Shown: positions 8,986-17,809, numbered from the stretch's first letter. The stretch: 64,000 nt of DNA from Sphingomonas citri (GCF_019429485.1 NZ_JAHXZN010000001.1:62001-126000), one strand, 5' to 3'. Made by a program: numbers and translations. The notes: generated by a model not told the origin, from the letters alone.

Positions 8986-9364
8986 TCCTTAAGCGCAAAG
9001 TTACCAGGAACGCCCTAATCTGCGATAGGTTTAGCTCCCGAACCGGATGCATGTCGCCTCCGGGCCGGAGGGTCTGCCGTGCACCATGTCGTCGATCGGA
9101 GCGCTGCTGCCTCGTCGTCGCTCGACGGCGTCGACGCGGTGCGCTCCTCGTCGTGTGGGGCGCGTCACCCGCTCGGCACCGCCGCGGCAGCGTATCGCCG
9201 CGGCGGCCGCGATCCCGCCCGCGACGTCGCTGGTGCGCCGCTACCCTGCATCCGCGGCGTCGCGGGTGGGATCGATCACACCACGACGATCTGCGCGGGT
9301 GAGGGCTCGCGCCGGTCGCAGGGCGTCGCGCCGACTCTTCCGGGCACCTGACAGGAGGACCAAG
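8986..9364 (+). other. Long leader region before the CsbD gene
   Basis: This 379-nt stretch has no gene I can support. The open frame that continues upstream from the CsbD start encodes arginine/serine/proline-rich sequence of a kind typical of non-coding GC-rich DNA. It contains the EcfG-like promoter at 9007-9031, so most of it would be a roughly 320-nt untranslated leader. The CsbD ribosome-binding site (AGGAGGACC) lies at its end. Confidence 0.5.
9007..9031 (+). promoter_or_regulatory. Candidate EcfG-type general stress promoter
   Basis: GGAAC at 9007-9011 and GTT at 9029-9031 are separated by 17 nt. This matches the alphaproteobacterial EcfG consensus GGAAC-N16/17-GTT. It faces the CsbD/PAS-LuxR cluster, whose products are of stress-response type. 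No other EcfG-like match in the window is as good. Confidence 0.6.
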
Positions 9365-9736
9365 ATGAACAAGCACGAGCTGCACGGCGGTGCCCGCTAC
9401 CTCGGCGGCAAGGTCGAGAAAGCGATCGGCGACACGGTCGACAGCCGCGACTGGCAGGTCAGCGGCGTCAAGGACCAGGTCGCCGGCGGAGCGGAGAACC
9501 TGTTCGGCCGCGCGCAGTCGATCGCCGATGACGTCGCCGACGCCACGCCCGGCCTGATCCAGGAAGCACGCGAGAAGGCCGGCGACGCCGCCGCGCGCGC
9601 GGCCGACGTGGCCCGCCGCAGGGCGCACGAGGCGCAAACCGCGGTGCCGGGGGGCGATGAGCGCATGTTGTGGGCCGCCATCGCCGCGCTCGGCGGCTTC
9701 GCGCTCGGCTGGTTCGCCAGCGGCCGGCGCGGCTGA
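9365..9736 (+). CDS. CsbD family stress-response protein with C-terminal membrane segment
   Basis: A 123-residue protein. The N-terminal half has the CsbD-like pattern GGARYLGGKVEKAIGD followed by VSGVKDQVAGGAENLFG. A helical, alanine-rich middle follows. One hydrophobic segment, MLWAAIAALGGFALGWFAS, close to the C-terminus should anchor it in the inner membrane. CsbD proteins are small stress-induced proteins of unknown mechanism. The ATG at 9365 has a strong AGGAGGACC site 5 nt upstream. A PAS-LuxR gene starts 13 nt after its stop, so the two are probably one transcript from the EcfG-like promoter. Confidence 0.82.
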   Translation: MNKHELHGGARYLGGKVEKAIGDTVDSRDWQVSGVKDQVAGGAENLFGRAQSIADDVADATPGLIQEAREKAGDAAARAADVARRRAHEAQTAVPGGDERMLWAAIAALGGFALGWFASGRRG

Positions 9737-9749
9737 CGCGGGAGCGCGC

Positions 9750-11261
9750 GTGGCACCGTCGCTCAAGTCGCTGCGCGAGACCGCTGATCTGCGTCACCTG
9801 CGCCAGATCATCGCCGGTCTCGACGAGGGCGTGATCCTGATCGATCCCGACGAGACCTTGTTGTGGGCCAATGCCGCGGCGCTGGCGATGCATGGCGTCG
9901 AGCGGATCGACGAGCTTGGCGACACCGTCGACGCGTATCGCGCGCGCTTCCAGCTGCGCTACCGCAACAACCACCGGCTCGAGGCGGACGATTACCCGAT
10001 CGAGCGCGTGGTGGCGGGAGACTCCTTCTCCGAGGTGGTGGTCGAGGTCACCGTCGCGGGCGAGAGCGAGCCGCGCTGGGTTCACCAGGTGCGCAGCCTC
10101 GTGCTCAACGACGGCGACGAGGATGCACCGTCGTGCGTGGTGCTGGTGATCCAGGACGTCACCGCGCGCTACGAGGCGGAAGACCGATTCGAACAATCGT
10201 TCAACGCGAACCCGGCGCCGGCGGTGATCTGTCGCCTCGCCGACCTGCGCTTCGTCAAGGTCAACCAGGGCTTCCTCGAGATGACGGGTCACGCGCGCGA
10301 CCAGGTGCTGTGCAAGACCGTCTACGACATCGACGTGCTGCGCCGCGCCGACCGCCGCGAGCTGGCCAAGGAGCGGCTCGCCGAGGGGCGCACGATCCCG
10401 CAGATGGAAGCCGAGCTCGACCTGCCGGGCGGCGGCACCAAGCTGGTGATCGTCGCCGGCCAGCCGATCGACATGGGCGACCAGCCCTGCATGCTGTTCA
10501 CCTTCGCCGACCTCGAGCCGCGGCGAAAGGCGGAGTCGCAGCTGCGCCACAGCGAGGAGCGCTTCACCCGCACCTTCCAGATGGCGCCGGTGCCGATGGC
10601 GATCGGCGCGCGCGACGGCCACCTGCTGTGCGAGGTGAACGCCAGCTTCACCGCGCTGACCGGCTATGCCGCGACCGAGATCATCGGCCGCTCGCTCGCC
10701 GACGCCGGCCTGTGGTCGAGCGACGCAGTGCGCGCCGACATCGAGGCCGCGATCGAGGACGGGCGCGACCTTCGCGCGCACGAGGCGCGCATCACCGCCA
10801 AGGACGGCGGCGCGATCGACTGCCTCGTCTCGACCGAGGCGATCACGCTCGGCGACGATGCCTGCCTGCTCTGGGCCTTCCAGGACATCACCCAGCGCAA
10901 GGCGACAGAACTCGAACTGGTCGAGGCGATCGAGGCGGTGATGAAGGACACCAGCTGGTTCAGCCGTTCGATCATGGACAAACTGGCGCGGCTGCGCGCG
11001 CCCCAGCCCGATCTGGGCGGGGCGGGGATCGACGATCTCACCGCGCGCGAGCGCGAGGTGCTGGCGCTGATCTGCCGTGGGCTCGACGACAAGTCGATCG
11101 CGCGTGCGCTCGGTGTCTCGGGCAACACCGTGCGCAACCATGTCGCGCGGATCTACGCCAAGATCGGGGTCAACCGCCGCACCGCGGCCGCTGCCTGGGC
11201 GCGCGCGCGCGGGTTCGAGAGCGAGGCGGTCGCGGTCGGGCCGCGGGAGGTGCCAGCATGA
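9750..11261 (+). CDS. Multi-PAS sensor with C-terminal LuxR-type DNA-binding domain
   Basis: A 503-residue soluble regulator. Three PAS-type segments can be seen: about 15-130 (GLDEGVILIDPDETLLWAN), about 145-260 (FNANPAPAVICRLADLRFVK with an FLEMTGHARDQVL helix) and about 270-385 (FQMAPVPMAIGARDGHLL with FTALTGYAATEI). The C-terminus, from about residue 430, is a GerE/LuxR helix-turn-helix: LTAREREVLALICRGLDDKS, then ALGVSGNTVRNHVARIYAKIGV. It has no kinase, receiver or membrane segments, so it probably senses a cytoplasmic ligand or redox state and controls transcription directly. The start is GTG 9750 with GGAG upstream; longer versions would overlap the CsbD gene. Its stop overlaps the next ATG. 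Confidence 0.88.
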   Translation: MAPSLKSLRETADLRHLRQIIAGLDEGVILIDPDETLLWANAAALAMHGVERIDELGDTVDAYRARFQLRYRNNHRLEADDYPIERVVAGDSFSEVVVEVTVAGESEPRWVHQVRSLVLNDGDEDAPSCVVLVIQDVTARYEAEDRFEQSFNANPAPAVICRLADLRFVKVNQGFLEMTGHARDQVLCKTVYDIDVLRRADRRELAKERLAEGRTIPQMEAELDLPGGGTKLVIVAGQPIDMGDQPCMLFTFADLEPRRKAESQLRHSEERFTRTFQMAPVPMAIGARDGHLLCEVNASFTALTGYAATEIIGRSLADAGLWSSDAVRADIEAAIEDGRDLRAHEARITAKDGGAIDCLVSTEAITLGDDACLLWAFQDITQRKATELELVEAIEAVMKDTSWFSRSIMDKLARLRAPQPDLGGAGIDDLTAREREVLALICRGLDDKSIARALGVSGNTVRNHVARIYAKIGVNRRTAAAAWARARGFESEAVAVGPREVPA

Positions 11262-11434
11262 CGAAGGATCCCGAACGGGGCGAGGCGGCGGACCGTCGCC
11301 GCGCCAAGGGCGCGGCGCGCGCGGCGATCGGCAAGCTGATCGGCGACGATGCCGCGGTGCGCGAGGGGCGCGCGCAGCAGGAGGAGGCGGGGCGCACGCC
11401 CGACCCCGCCCGCAAACCGACAAAACAGGAGTGA
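11258..11434 (+). CDS. CsbD-like small protein
   Basis: A 58-residue hydrophilic protein whose start codon overlaps the PAS-LuxR stop (ATGA), so it is translationally coupled. The stretch KGAARAAIGKLIGDDAAV followed by REGRAQQEEAG matches the CsbD pattern of KG, a helix, GK.xGD, then EG.xQ. It is the second CsbD-type product in the cluster and, unlike the first, has no membrane anchor. A general stress-protection role is inferred from family and context. Confidence 0.68.
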   Translation: MTKDPERGEAADRRRAKGAARAAIGKLIGDDAAVREGRAQQEEAGRTPDPARKPTKQE

Positions 11435-11436
11435 CT

Positions 11437-12318
11437 ATGGCGACGAATGTGACGGGCGGCTACGCGCCGCTGGACGAGGTGGCTCTCGCGCGCGCCGGCA
11501 GGCGTGTGTCCTGGGGCGCGATCTTCGCGGGCGTGGTGCTGGCGGTGGCGGTTCAGCTGCTGCTCGGCATCCTCGGCACCGGCATCGGCCTGTCGATGGT
11601 CGACCCGGTCGAGGGCACGACGCCGGGCGCGACCGGCTTCGGCATCGGCGCGGGGCTCTACTGGCTGATCACCACGGTCGTCGCGCTCGGCGCGGGCGGC
11701 TATGCCGCGGCGCGGCTGTCGGGCGTGACGGAGCGGTTCGACGCGCTCGTCCACGGGCTGGTGGTCTGGGGTGTGACGCTGATTCTCACCTTGTACCTCC
11801 TCACCTCGGCGGTGGGCGGCATCATCGGCGGCGCGTTCCGCACGGTCGGCGCCGTCGCCGGGGCGGCGGGCACGACGGTCGGCGCGGCGGCGCCGAAAGT
11901 GGCGCAGATCGCGGGCGTCGATCGGAATGATGTGCGCGACGAAGCCTCGGCCTATCTCGCCGACGCGCCCAGCGATCCGGCGCGGATGACGCCGGAGCAG
12001 GCGCAAACGGAGATCGCCAAACAGCTCCCGGCGCTGGCACGCGGCGGCACCGAGGGCGCGCGCGCCGAGGGCCGCATCGTCGACATCGTCGCGGCGCAGC
12101 GCAAGATCAGCCGCGCCGAGGCGCAGGCACAGGTCACGCGCGCGAAGCAGGACTTCGTGAAGGCGAAGAACGACGCGGTGCAGACCGCCAAGTCCGCCAC
12201 CGACGCCGCCGCGGGTGCGGCCGCCGGCACTTCCTTCATCCTCGTGCTCGCGCTGCTCGCCGGCGCCGGTGCGGCCGCGTTCGGCGCGACGGCGGCGACT
12301 CGCCGCCGCCTGCGCTGA
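11437..12318 (+). CDS. Integral membrane protein (similar proteins often named PhnA-like)
   Basis: A 293-residue protein that starts 2 nt after the preceding stop. Hydrophobic segments: about 24-48 (WGAIFAGVVLAVAVQLLLG), 67-90 (GLYWLITTVVALGAGGYAA), 105-135 (LVVWGVTLILTLYLLTSA), a glycine-rich fourth part, and one near the C-terminus (SFILVLALLAGAGAAAFGA). Between these is a charged, alanine-rich helical region (residues ~160-255). Similar sphingomonad proteins are often labelled PhnA-like, but I see no feature of PhnA itself and treat it as function unknown. Operon context links it to the stress island. Confidence 0.7.
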   Translation: MATNVTGGYAPLDEVALARAGRRVSWGAIFAGVVLAVAVQLLLGILGTGIGLSMVDPVEGTTPGATGFGIGAGLYWLITTVVALGAGGYAAARLSGVTERFDALVHGLVVWGVTLILTLYLLTSAVGGIIGGAFRTVGAVAGAAGTTVGAAAPKVAQIAGVDRNDVRDEASAYLADAPSDPARMTPEQAQTEIAKQLPALARGGTEGARAEGRIVDIVAAQRKISRAEAQAQVTRAKQDFVKAKNDAVQTAKSATDAAAGAAAGTSFILVLALLAGAGAAAFGATAATRRRLR

Positions 12319-12377
12319 TGACCGGCGCCGGGCCGGCGTACCGGGCCCGCCGCCCCCTTTCCTGCAAGGAGTCTGAC

Positions 12378-12521
12378 ATGACCAAGAAGATTGGCCTGGG
12401 CATCGGCCTCGGCGCATTGCTCGCGCTCACCGCCTGCAACACCGTGCACGGCGCCGGCAAGGACCTCGAGTCGGCGGGCAACGCCGTGTCCGACGCGTCG
12501 GGAACCAGCAAGAAGAAGTGA
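12378..12521 (+). CDS. Entericidin A/B family lipoprotein
   Basis: A 47-residue lipoprotein. The signal peptide MTKKIGLGIGLGALLALTAC ends in a lipobox with the lipidated Cys at residue 20. The mature peptide NTVHGAGKDLESAGNAVSD is the entericidin signature, which forms an amphipathic helix. In E. coli the EcnA/EcnB pair acts as antidote and toxin at stationary phase. Here only one copy is present, so a toxin-antidote role is doubtful. A good ribosome site (AAGGAG) precedes the ATG. In alphaproteobacteria such genes are often in the general stress regulon. Confidence 0.88.
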   Translation: MTKKIGLGIGLGALLALTACNTVHGAGKDLESAGNAVSDASGTSKKK

Positions 12522-12545
12522 ACGCTGCGCCCCGGTGCGGTCGGG

Positions 12546-12580
12546 GCGGCCGGGGCGTGTCGACGGCGCGCCCCGGCCGC
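12546..12580 (+). terminator. Strong hairpin after the entericidin gene
   Basis: GCGGCCGGGGCG and CGCCCCGGCCGC form a perfect 12-bp stem with an 11-nt loop, 25 nt past the stop. No T-run follows (TCGCATTCC), but the stem is very stable and closes the stress island before the halogenase gene. Confidence 0.6.
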
Positions 12581-12677
12581 TCGCATTCCAGTGGGCGCGA
12601 CGCGGCAGCTTCCCGCCGCGGCCCGGCTGCGTCAAAGACGGCGGAGCGCAGCGTGACGCGCGGCGAGGGGAGAGCGG

Positions 12678-14210
12678 TTGATCAACGAGCATACGATCCG
12701 CGACGTGGTCATCCTCGGCGGCGGCACCGCGGGCTGGATGGCGGCGGCGGCGCTGTCGCGCTTCCTCGACAATGGCGTGACGCGGATCACGCTGGTCGAG
12801 TCGGAGGAGATCGGCACCGTCGGCGTGGGAGAGGCGACGATCCCGCCGCTCATCACCTTCAACCAGATGCTGGGCATCGACGAGAACGACTTCCTCCGCG
12901 CCACGGCGGGGACGTTCAAGCTCGGCATCGAGTTCGTCGACTGGGGCGCGCTGGGGGAGCGCTACCTGCACCCGTTCGGCGCGCACGGTCGCGACCTGCA
13001 GGGCATCCACTTCCACCAGCTCTGGCTGCGCGCGGCGCGGCGCGCGCGCGAGGCCGGCGGCACCATGCCCGATATCGCTGACTGGGCGGTCAGCGGCGTC
13101 GCCGCGCGCGCCGGCCGCTTTGCGCGGCCCGCACCGGACTCGCCCACGCCGCTGCGCGACCTGCGCTACGCCTTCCATTTCGACGCGGCCCGATACGCCG
13201 CCTTCCTGCGCCGCTACGCCGAGGCGGCGGGGGCGACGCGGGTCGAGGGGCGCGTCGTGTCGGTCCGCCGCGACGCCGCGACCGGGCAGGTCGCCGCGCT
13301 GCGCCTCGCCGACGGCCGCGAGATCGCGGGCGAGCTGTTCGTCGACTGCTCCGGCTTCCGCGGGCTGCTGATCGAGGAGACGCTGGCGACGGGCTACGAG
13401 GATTGGCGCCACTGGCTGCCGTGCGATCGCGCGGTCGCGGTGCCCTGCGCGCTGCCGGGCGACCCGGAGCCCTTCACCCGCGCGACTGCGCGGCCGTTCG
13501 GCTGGCAGTGGCGCATCCCGCTGCAGCACCGGCTCGGCAACGGCTATGTCTACGCCAGCCGCTATCTCGGCGACGACGCGGCCGAGGCGGCGCTGCTCGG
13601 CTCGCTCGAAGGGGAGCTGCAGGCGGCGCCGCGTCGGCTGTCGTTCGTCGCGGGGCGGAGGACGCTGGCATGGAACGCCAATGTCGTGTCGCTCGGACTG
13701 GCGAGCGGCTTCGTCGAGCCGCTCGAGTCGACCTCGATCCATCTCGTCCAGGCCGGCATCGCCAAGCTGATCGCGCTCTTCCCCGATCGTCGCTTCGATC
13801 CCGAGGAGCGGGACGAGTACAACCGCCATATGCGCGACCTATACGAGGACGTGCGCGACTTCATCATCCTCCACTACAAAGCGACACGGCGCGACGACAC
13901 GCCGTTCTGGGATGCGGTGCGCACGATGGACGTGCCCGAGACGCTGCGGCGGCGGATGGCGCTGTTCGCGGGCAAGGGACGGGTCTTCCGCGACGCCGCC
14001 GAGCTGTTCACCACCGCGAGCTGGGTCGCGGTCGGGCTCGGTCAGGGGCTGGTGCCGGCCGATTATGAACCCGCGGTCGACGCGCTCGACGAGGCCAAGG
14101 TCGCCGCCGCGCTGCGCCAGATGCACGCCGCCGGCGCCGCCGCGGTGGCGACGCTGCCGACCCACGCGGACTATTTGCGGAGGGTGGGGAGCATGGCGAG
14201 GGTGGAATAG
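12678..14210 (+). CDS. Flavin-dependent tryptophan halogenase family protein
   Basis: A 510-residue FADH2-dependent halogenase-type protein. The FAD-binding motif GGGTAGWMAAA is at 14-24. The catalytic lysine that forms the chloramine in PrnA/RebH aligns with K81 (ATAGTFKLGIEF). The signature WxWxIP is present at about 276-281 (GWQWRIP), followed by a GYVYAS segment, and GLASGFVEPLESTSIHL is also typical. The start is a TTG at 12678 with GGGGAGAG upstream. No flavin reductase, peptide synthetase or other biosynthetic gene is near, so the substrate is unknown. In sphingomonads and Caulobacter, such proteins are often tied to TonB-dependent uptake loci, not seen here. Confidence 0.9.
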   Translation: MINEHTIRDVVILGGGTAGWMAAAALSRFLDNGVTRITLVESEEIGTVGVGEATIPPLITFNQMLGIDENDFLRATAGTFKLGIEFVDWGALGERYLHPFGAHGRDLQGIHFHQLWLRAARRAREAGGTMPDIADWAVSGVAARAGRFARPAPDSPTPLRDLRYAFHFDAARYAAFLRRYAEAAGATRVEGRVVSVRRDAATGQVAALRLADGREIAGELFVDCSGFRGLLIEETLATGYEDWRHWLPCDRAVAVPCALPGDPEPFTRATARPFGWQWRIPLQHRLGNGYVYASRYLGDDAAEAALLGSLEGELQAAPRRLSFVAGRRTLAWNANVVSLGLASGFVEPLESTSIHLVQAGIAKLIALFPDRRFDPEERDEYNRHMRDLYEDVRDFIILHYKATRRDDTPFWDAVRTMDVPETLRRRMALFAGKGRVFRDAAELFTTASWVAVGLGQGLVPADYEPAVDALDEAKVAAALRQMHAAGAAAVATLPTHADYLRRVGSMARVE

Positions 14211-14320
14211 AGGCGGGGTGTCGTCTTCACGGCTAGATCTGGGCTCGAGACGAGACATCCCGCTTTTACGATGGCGCTAGCAGAAGGTTCAGCCGGGCGG
14301 CGCCCGCCAATCGTCTCCCC

Positions 14321-14803
14321 TCACTCCAGCAGCGTCAGCGGCAATCGCGGCGCGACCACCTCGCGCAGCACGAAGCCCGACTCCATCTGTGTCACCCCCG
14401 GCAACCGGGACAGCTCCTCGCGGTGGATCCGCGCGAAGTCGCCGAGGTCGCGCGCGCGCACCGTGACCAGATAGTCGTAGCTGCCCGACATCAGGTCGCA
14501 GCGCACCACCGACGGGCTCGCGGCGATCGCCTGCTCGAACGAGTCGAGCACGTCCTTGCGCTGGCTCTCGAGCGTGACCTTGATGTGGACGATCGTCGCG
14601 CAGCCCAGCTTGGCGAGATCAAGCCGCGCGGCATAGCCGGTGATCACGCCGGCCTCCTCCAGCGCGCGCTGCCGCCGCGCCACCGCGGTGGCGGAACGCC
14701 CGATCGCCTCGGCGAGCGTGAAGGCGGTCGCGCGCGCGTTGCCGAGCAGCAGCGCGATCAGGCGGCGGTCGATTCGGTCGAGACTGGTGGATTCCTGCGA
14801 CAT
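14321..14803 (-). CDS. Lrp/AsnC family transcriptional regulator
   Basis: A 160-residue regulator. The N-terminal winged helix-turn-helix (LDRIDRRLIALLLGNAR, then FTLAEAIGRSATAVARRQRA) is followed by the RAM ligand-binding domain (IVHIKVTLESQRKDVLDSFE and LMSGSYDYLVTVRARDL). It is divergent from ald, with 112 nt between starts. Lrp/AldR-type regulators commonly activate alanine dehydrogenase in response to alanine. The 18-bp palindrome at 14884-14901 is the obvious candidate site. The ATG at 14803 was chosen because upstream sequence is the ald promoter region. Confidence 0.9.
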   Translation of the reverse strand: MSQESTSLDRIDRRLIALLLGNARATAFTLAEAIGRSATAVARRQRALEEAGVITGYAARLDLAKLGCATIVHIKVTLESQRKDVLDSFEQAIAASPSVVRCDLMSGSYDYLVTVRARDLGDFARIHREELSRLPGVTQMESGFVLREVVAPRLPLTLLE

Positions 14804-14883
14804 GCATCCACCTTGCGCATGAAGTCGGCGGAAAGCCACCCGCCACCCCGCCACTTCGCGCGGACTCGGCGTGGTCGCGTCGT

Positions 14884-14901
14884 TATCCTGCGCGCAGGAT
14901 A
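14884..14901. promoter_or_regulatory. 18-bp perfect palindrome before ald
   Basis: TATCCTGCGCGCAGGATA is an exact palindrome ending 14 nt before the ald ATG and lying 80 nt from the divergent Lrp gene start. Its size, symmetry and place suggest an operator for the Lrp-family protein. The close spacing to ald would fit either repression of ald or a very short leader. Confidence 0.6.
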
Positions 14902-14915
14902 GAGGAGCCCGGAAC

Positions 14916-16001
14916 ATGCGCGTCGGCGTACCCAAGGAGATCAAGAACCACGAGTATCGCGTCGGCCTCACGCCCGGCGCGGTGCGCGAGTATGTCGCGC
15001 GCGGCCACGAGGTGGTGGTGCAGACCGGCGCGGGGGCGGGCATCGCCGCCGACGATCAGGCCTATCGCGCCGCCGGTGCCGCGATCGTCGACACCGCCGA
15101 GGAGGTGTTCGCCACCGCGCAGATGATCGTCAAGGTGAAGGAGCCGCAGCCGAGCGAGTGGGTGCAGCTGCGCGACGACCAGATCCTCTTCACCTACCTC
15201 CACCTCGCGCCCGATCCCGAGCAGGCCAAGGGGCTGATGGCCTCGGGCGTCACCGCGGTGGCCTATGAGACGGTGACCGACCAGCGCGGCCACCTGCCGC
15301 TGCTCGCGCCGATGAGCGAGGTCGCGGGCCGGCTGTCGATCGAGGCGGCGGGCACCGCGCTCAAGGCGGTCAACGGCGGCCGCGGCGTGCTGATCGGCGG
15401 CGTGCCGGGTGTGCAGCCGGCACGGATCGTCGTGCTCGGCGGCGGCGTGGTCGGCACCCATGCGGCGCGCATGGCGGTCGGGCTCGGCGCCGAGGTGACC
15501 GTGATCGACCGTTCGATCCCGCGGCTGCGCGAGCTGGACGAGCTGTTCGGCGGGCGCGTGCGCACCCGCGTCTCGACGCTGGAAGCGATCGAGCACGAGG
15601 TGGCGGAAGCCGACGCGGTGATCGGCGCGGTGCTGATCCCGGGCGCGTCGGCGCCCAAGCTGGTGACCCGTCCGATGTTGGCGCTGATGAAGCCGCGCGC
15701 GGTGCTGGTCGACGTCGCGATCGACCAGGGCGGCTGTTTCGAGACCAGCCACGCCACGACCCATGCCGAGCCGACCTATGAGGTCGACGGCGTGATCCAT
15801 TATTGCGTCGCCAACATGCCCGGCGCGGTGCCGCTCACCTCGAGCCACGCGCTCAACAATGCGACGCTGCCGTACGGTCTGGCATTGGCCGACAAGGGCT
15901 ATGCCGCGGCCGAGGCCAACGCCGGGCTGATGGAGGGCGTCAACGTGCGCGGCGGGCGGATCGTCAACCGCGTCGTGGCGGAGGCGCTCGGCCAAGGGTG
16001 A
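14916..16001 (+). CDS. ald: Alanine dehydrogenase
   Basis: Catalyses NAD-dependent interconversion of L-alanine with pyruvate and ammonia. The N-terminus [17 protein letters not shown] is diagnostic for the AlaDH/PNT family. The NAD-binding region has [34 protein letters not shown] segment and a C-terminal [20 protein letters not shown] stretch, both conserved in alanine dehydrogenases, are present. The length of 361 residues is normal; PntA would be longer. The ATG at 14916 has GAGGAG upstream. The divergent Lrp-family gene is its likely regulator. Confidence 0.96.
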   Translation: MRVGVPKEIKNHEYRVGLTPGAVREYVARGHEVVVQTGAGAGIAADDQAYRAAGAAIVDTAEEVFATAQMIVKVKEPQPSEWVQLRDDQILFTYLHLAPDPEQAKGLMASGVTAVAYETVTDQRGHLPLLAPMSEVAGRLSIEAAGTALKAVNGGRGVLIGGVPGVQPARIVVLGGGVVGTHAARMAVGLGAEVTVIDRSIPRLRELDELFGGRVRTRVSTLEAIEHEVAEADAVIGAVLIPGASAPKLVTRPMLALMKPRAVLVDVAIDQGGCFETSHATTHAEPTYEVDGVIHYCVANMPGAVPLTSSHALNNATLPYGLALADKGYAAAEANAGLMEGVNVRGGRIVNRVVAEALGQG

Positions 16002-16174
16002 GGCCAAGGCGCGCTTCGCCGCGCCACGGTGACCATCGTGCGTGCGGGGTCGGTACACCACCGACCCAACGCGCGGCCTTGTTGCGCGCTTGGCGATGAC
16101 CGGCGCGCCGGCATGAGCCTCACCGCGCCCGCATGCTTCGACAAGCGCGACCCCACGCCCTATATCCTGCGGCG

Positions 16175-17809
16175 ATGGCCGAATCCCTCGATCTCGAGAC
16201 CCCGCCGCCCGCCGCGGGCGCACAGCCCTATCGCGTGCTCGCGCGCAAATACCGTCCGCAGTCGTTCAAGGCACTGATCGGTCAGGACGCGATGGTGCAG
16301 ACACTCGCCAACGCGATCAGGCGCGACCGTATCGCGCACGCCTTCCTGCTCACGGGTGTCCGCGGCGTCGGCAAGACCTCGACCGCGCGGCTGATCGCCA
16401 AGGCGCTCAACTGCGTCGGCCCGGACGGGCAGGGCGGCCCGACGATCGACCCGTGCGGCGTGTGCGAGCCGTGCCGCGCCATCGCGGAGGGGCGTCATAT
16501 CGACGTGATCGAGATGGATGCGGCGAGCCACACCGGCATCGACGATGTCCGCGAGATCATCGAGGCGTCGCGCTACGCCGCGGTCTCGGCGCGCTACAAG
16601 ATCTACATCGTCGACGAGGTCCACATGCTGTCGAAGGCGGCCTTCAACGGGCTGCTCAAGACGCTGGAGGAGCCGCCCGCGCATGTGAAATTCCTGTTCG
16701 CCACCACCGAGGTGAACAAGGTGCCGGTCACCGTGCTGTCGCGCTGCCAGCGCTTCGACCTGCGCCGCATCCCCGCCACACTGCTCGCCGAGCATTTCGC
16801 GCGCGTGGTCGAGGCCGAGGGCGCGCAGGCCGAGCCCGAGGCGCTGGCGCTGATCGCGCGCGCCGCCGAGGGCTCGGCGCGCGACGGGCTGTCGATCCTG
16901 GACCAGGCGATCGCGCACGCCGATCTCGCCGGCGGCGGGGTGAGTGCCGACGCGGTGCGCGAGATGCTCGGCCTCTCCGATCGCAGCGCGGTGCGCGACC
17001 TGCTCGGGTTGGTGCTGGCGGGCGATGCGCCGGGCGCCCTCGCCGCCCTGCGCCGCCAGTACGACCTCGGCGTCGACCCGCTCGGCGTGATCCGCGCCTT
17101 GCTCGAGGCGGTGCACGGCGTCACCCAGGTCAAGGTCGGCGCACCAGACGATATGGCGCAGCCCGCCGAGGAGCGCGGCGCCTATCGCGACTGGGCCGAC
17201 AAGCTGTCGTTCCCGCTGCTCCATCGGCTATGGCAGCTGTTCCTCAAGGGGCACGAGGAGGTGCAGCGCGCCGCGCTGCCGATCGAGACCGCCGAGATGG
17301 CGCTGCTGCGCGCGATCCACGCCTCGACGCTGCCCGATCCGGGCGAGCTGGCGCGCCGGCTCGCGAGCGGAACCATGCCCGCGCCCGCCGCCGTCGCACC
17401 GGTGCCGCCGCCCGCGCCGCCGTCCCCGGCGGACCGCGTACCGAGCGAGTTCGCGGGGGTGCTCGCGCTGCTCGACGAACTGAACAAGCTCGAGCTGCTC
17501 GTCCGGCTCAAGCGCGGCGCCAGCCTGGTCAGCTACGCGCCGCCCGAGATCGTGCTGAGCGGCGCGCGCCCGCTCTCCACCGACACGCTGACCGAACTCG
17601 CCGCGGTGCTGCGCGAGGCGACCGGCATGCCGTGGAAGATCGCGGTCGCGGACGCGCCCGGCGCGCCGACGATGTTCGAGGCGGAGCAGGACGCGGTGCA
17701 GGCGCGCCACGACGCCGCGCGCGCGCACCCGATCGTCGCGGCCGCGTTCGAGGCCTTCCCCGAGGCCGAACTGATCGACCCCAAACCAGCCAAGCGGAGT
17801 ATCACGTGA
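16175..17809 (+). CDS. dnaX: DNA polymerase III subunits gamma and tau
   Basis: Clamp-loader ATPase that couples the replicative polymerase to the helicase. It has the RKYRPQSFKALIGQ start typical of DnaX and a Walker A GVRGVGKTS at about 61-69. The four zinc-binding cysteines lie in CVGPDG...DPCGVCEPC. Walker B and sensor motifs are IYIVDEVHMLSK and LLKTLEEPPAHVKFLFATTE, with the SRC arginine finger soon after. The C-terminal part has a proline/alanine-rich linker (about 405-420) and a tau-like tail. The ATG at 16175 gives 544 residues. The stop overlaps the GTG start of ybaB, the conserved dnaX-ybaB pair. Confidence 0.95.
   Translation: MAESLDLETPPPAAGAQPYRVLARKYRPQSFKALIGQDAMVQTLANAIRRDRIAHAFLLTGVRGVGKTSTARLIAKALNCVGPDGQGGPTIDPCGVCEPCRAIAEGRHIDVIEMDAASHTGIDDVREIIEASRYAAVSARYKIYIVDEVHMLSKAAFNGLLKTLEEPPAHVKFLFATTEVNKVPVTVLSRCQRFDLRRIPATLLAEHFARVVEAEGAQAEPEALALIARAAEGSARDGLSILDQAIAHADLAGGGVSADAVREMLGLSDRSAVRDLLGLVLAGDAPGALAALRRQYDLGVDPLGVIRALLEAVHGVTQVKVGAPDDMAQPAEERGAYRDWADKLSFPLLHRLWQLFLKGHEEVQRAALPIETAEMALLRAIHASTLPDPGELARRLASGTMPAPAAVAPVPPPAPPSPADRVPSEFAGVLALLDELNKLELLVRLKRGASLVSYAPPEIVLSGARPLSTDTLTELAAVLREATGMPWKIAVADAPGAPTMFEAEQDAVQARHDAARAHPIVAAAFEAFPEAELIDPKPAKRSIT

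Noticed and set aside
9047..9364. A 106-residue N-terminal extension of the CsbD protein
   Set aside because: The extension is low-complexity Arg/Ser/Ala sequence, while the internal ATG at 9365 has a perfect ribosome-binding site and starts the conserved domain.
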